In this document: piece after piece, positions 63,866-64,000 of the stretch | Numbering within the stretch: the first letter of the stretch is position 1 | How the letters are laid out: every line of letters begins with the position of its first letter | Source: Candidatus Poribacteria bacterium | Lineage (GTDB): Bacteria > Poribacteria > WGA-4E > WGA-3G | NCBI GenBank assembly: GCA_009841255.1 | Contig: VXMD01000018.1 | Span: 62,001-126,000, forward strand | Direction: 5' to 3' | Length of the DNA stretch: 64,000 nucleotides | Translations under genes and position numbers: made by a program | Notes under the pieces: generated by a model | What the model was told of the DNA's origin: nothing | What the model saw: the letters and a program-made list of their open reading frames with translations, nothing else | Databases searched by the model: none

Positions 63866-64000
63866 TTACAGCAGCCCAAGACGCTCAAGATCTGTTTCTG
63901 TCCATTGTACTTGTCGCCCAATAATAGCCCTGAGAGTACCAGGAGCAAAAGTTTGGCTCATTTTGTGAAGATGAATGGTTGTTGTCCGTCCATCTGGATG
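63866..64000 (-). CDS. Partial HicA-like toxin C-terminus
   Basis: The frame ending at TAA (63866-63868) reads HPDGRTTTIHLHKM, then APGTLRAIIGRQVQ, and continues to the window edge. The HPDGR and PGTLRAII pieces are typical of the C-terminal half of HicA/YcfA mRNA-interferase toxins. No HicB-like frame lies downstream on this strand, so any antitoxin would be upstream, outside the window. Confidence 0.65.
   Translation of the reverse strand, partial: HPDGRTTTIHLHKMSQTFAPGTLRAIIGRQVQWTETDLERLGLL

Noticed and set aside
1-64000. tRNA, rRNA or IS elements
   Set aside because: Scanned by eye for TPsiC-like boxes, rRNA cores and transposase motifs; none found. Weak or fragmentary copies could be missed.

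Overview
The window looks like part of a bacterial chromosome from a Poribacteria-like or PVC-neighbour metagenomic lineage. This is inferred from gene content: a planctomycete-style cytochrome (DUF1549/DUF1553) plus DUF1501 pair, a phytanoyl-CoA dioxygenase, a Gfo/Idh/MocA oxidoreductase, a sugar epimerase, an enolase-superfamily dehydratase, and dense intergenic repeats. No rRNA, tRNA, transposase or CRISPR array was found. The window is a mosaic of catabolic genes and two defence-rich blocks.

Layout. 0-5.6 kb: a minus-strand peptide/oligopeptide ABC transporter operon (two ATPases, lipoprotein receptor, permease, start of a second permease) behind a consensus sigma-70 promoter. 6.0-7.3 kb: ECF sigma and zinc-finger anti-sigma. 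8.3-21.6 kb: defence block 1, seven same-strand genes: SNF2/DUF3883 helicase, Septu-like ATPase and HNH nuclease, an unknown protein, a DUF1156 DNA methylase, a coiled-coil membrane protein, and a DUF499 ATPase. 21.6-26.8 kb: Xaa-Pro peptidase, deacylase, rpiA, an outer-membrane-like protein, and an overlapping operon of AAA ATPase, frameshifted partner, RNHCP protein and OmpA-like protein (to 28.8 kb). 29-42 kb: metabolic and secreted-protein genes (M20 peptidase, cupin, bioF, TIM-barrel epimerase, PhyH, Gfo/Idh/MocA, secreted methyltransferase, PSCyt/DUF1501 pair). 42-46 kb: two paralogous pentapeptide-repeat potassium-channel-like proteins flanking an ABC-type ATPase, followed by a matrixin-TPR protein.

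49.3-56.7 kb is defence block 2: a one-protein nuclease-methylase of type ISP/IIG appearance, a decayed NACHT NTPase, an intergenic stretch with structured tandem repeats, and a type II-like restriction endonuclease/adenine methylase pair. It is followed by murB, a mannonate-dehydratase-like gene, hyuA, a 2-hydroxyacid dehydrogenase, an iron alcohol dehydrogenase, and the C-terminus of a HicA-like toxin at the right edge.

Across the window, a dispersed repeat family occupies most gene-free gaps. One part places a purine-rich CCGCAAGG sequence just before many start codons. Others are short palindromes, one acting as a likely terminator and one translated inside hyuA. The strongest candidates for an undescribed system are the seven-gene block with an embedded Septu-like pair, and the channel-ATPase-channel cassette. 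All functions are read from sequence motifs and have not been checked by database search.
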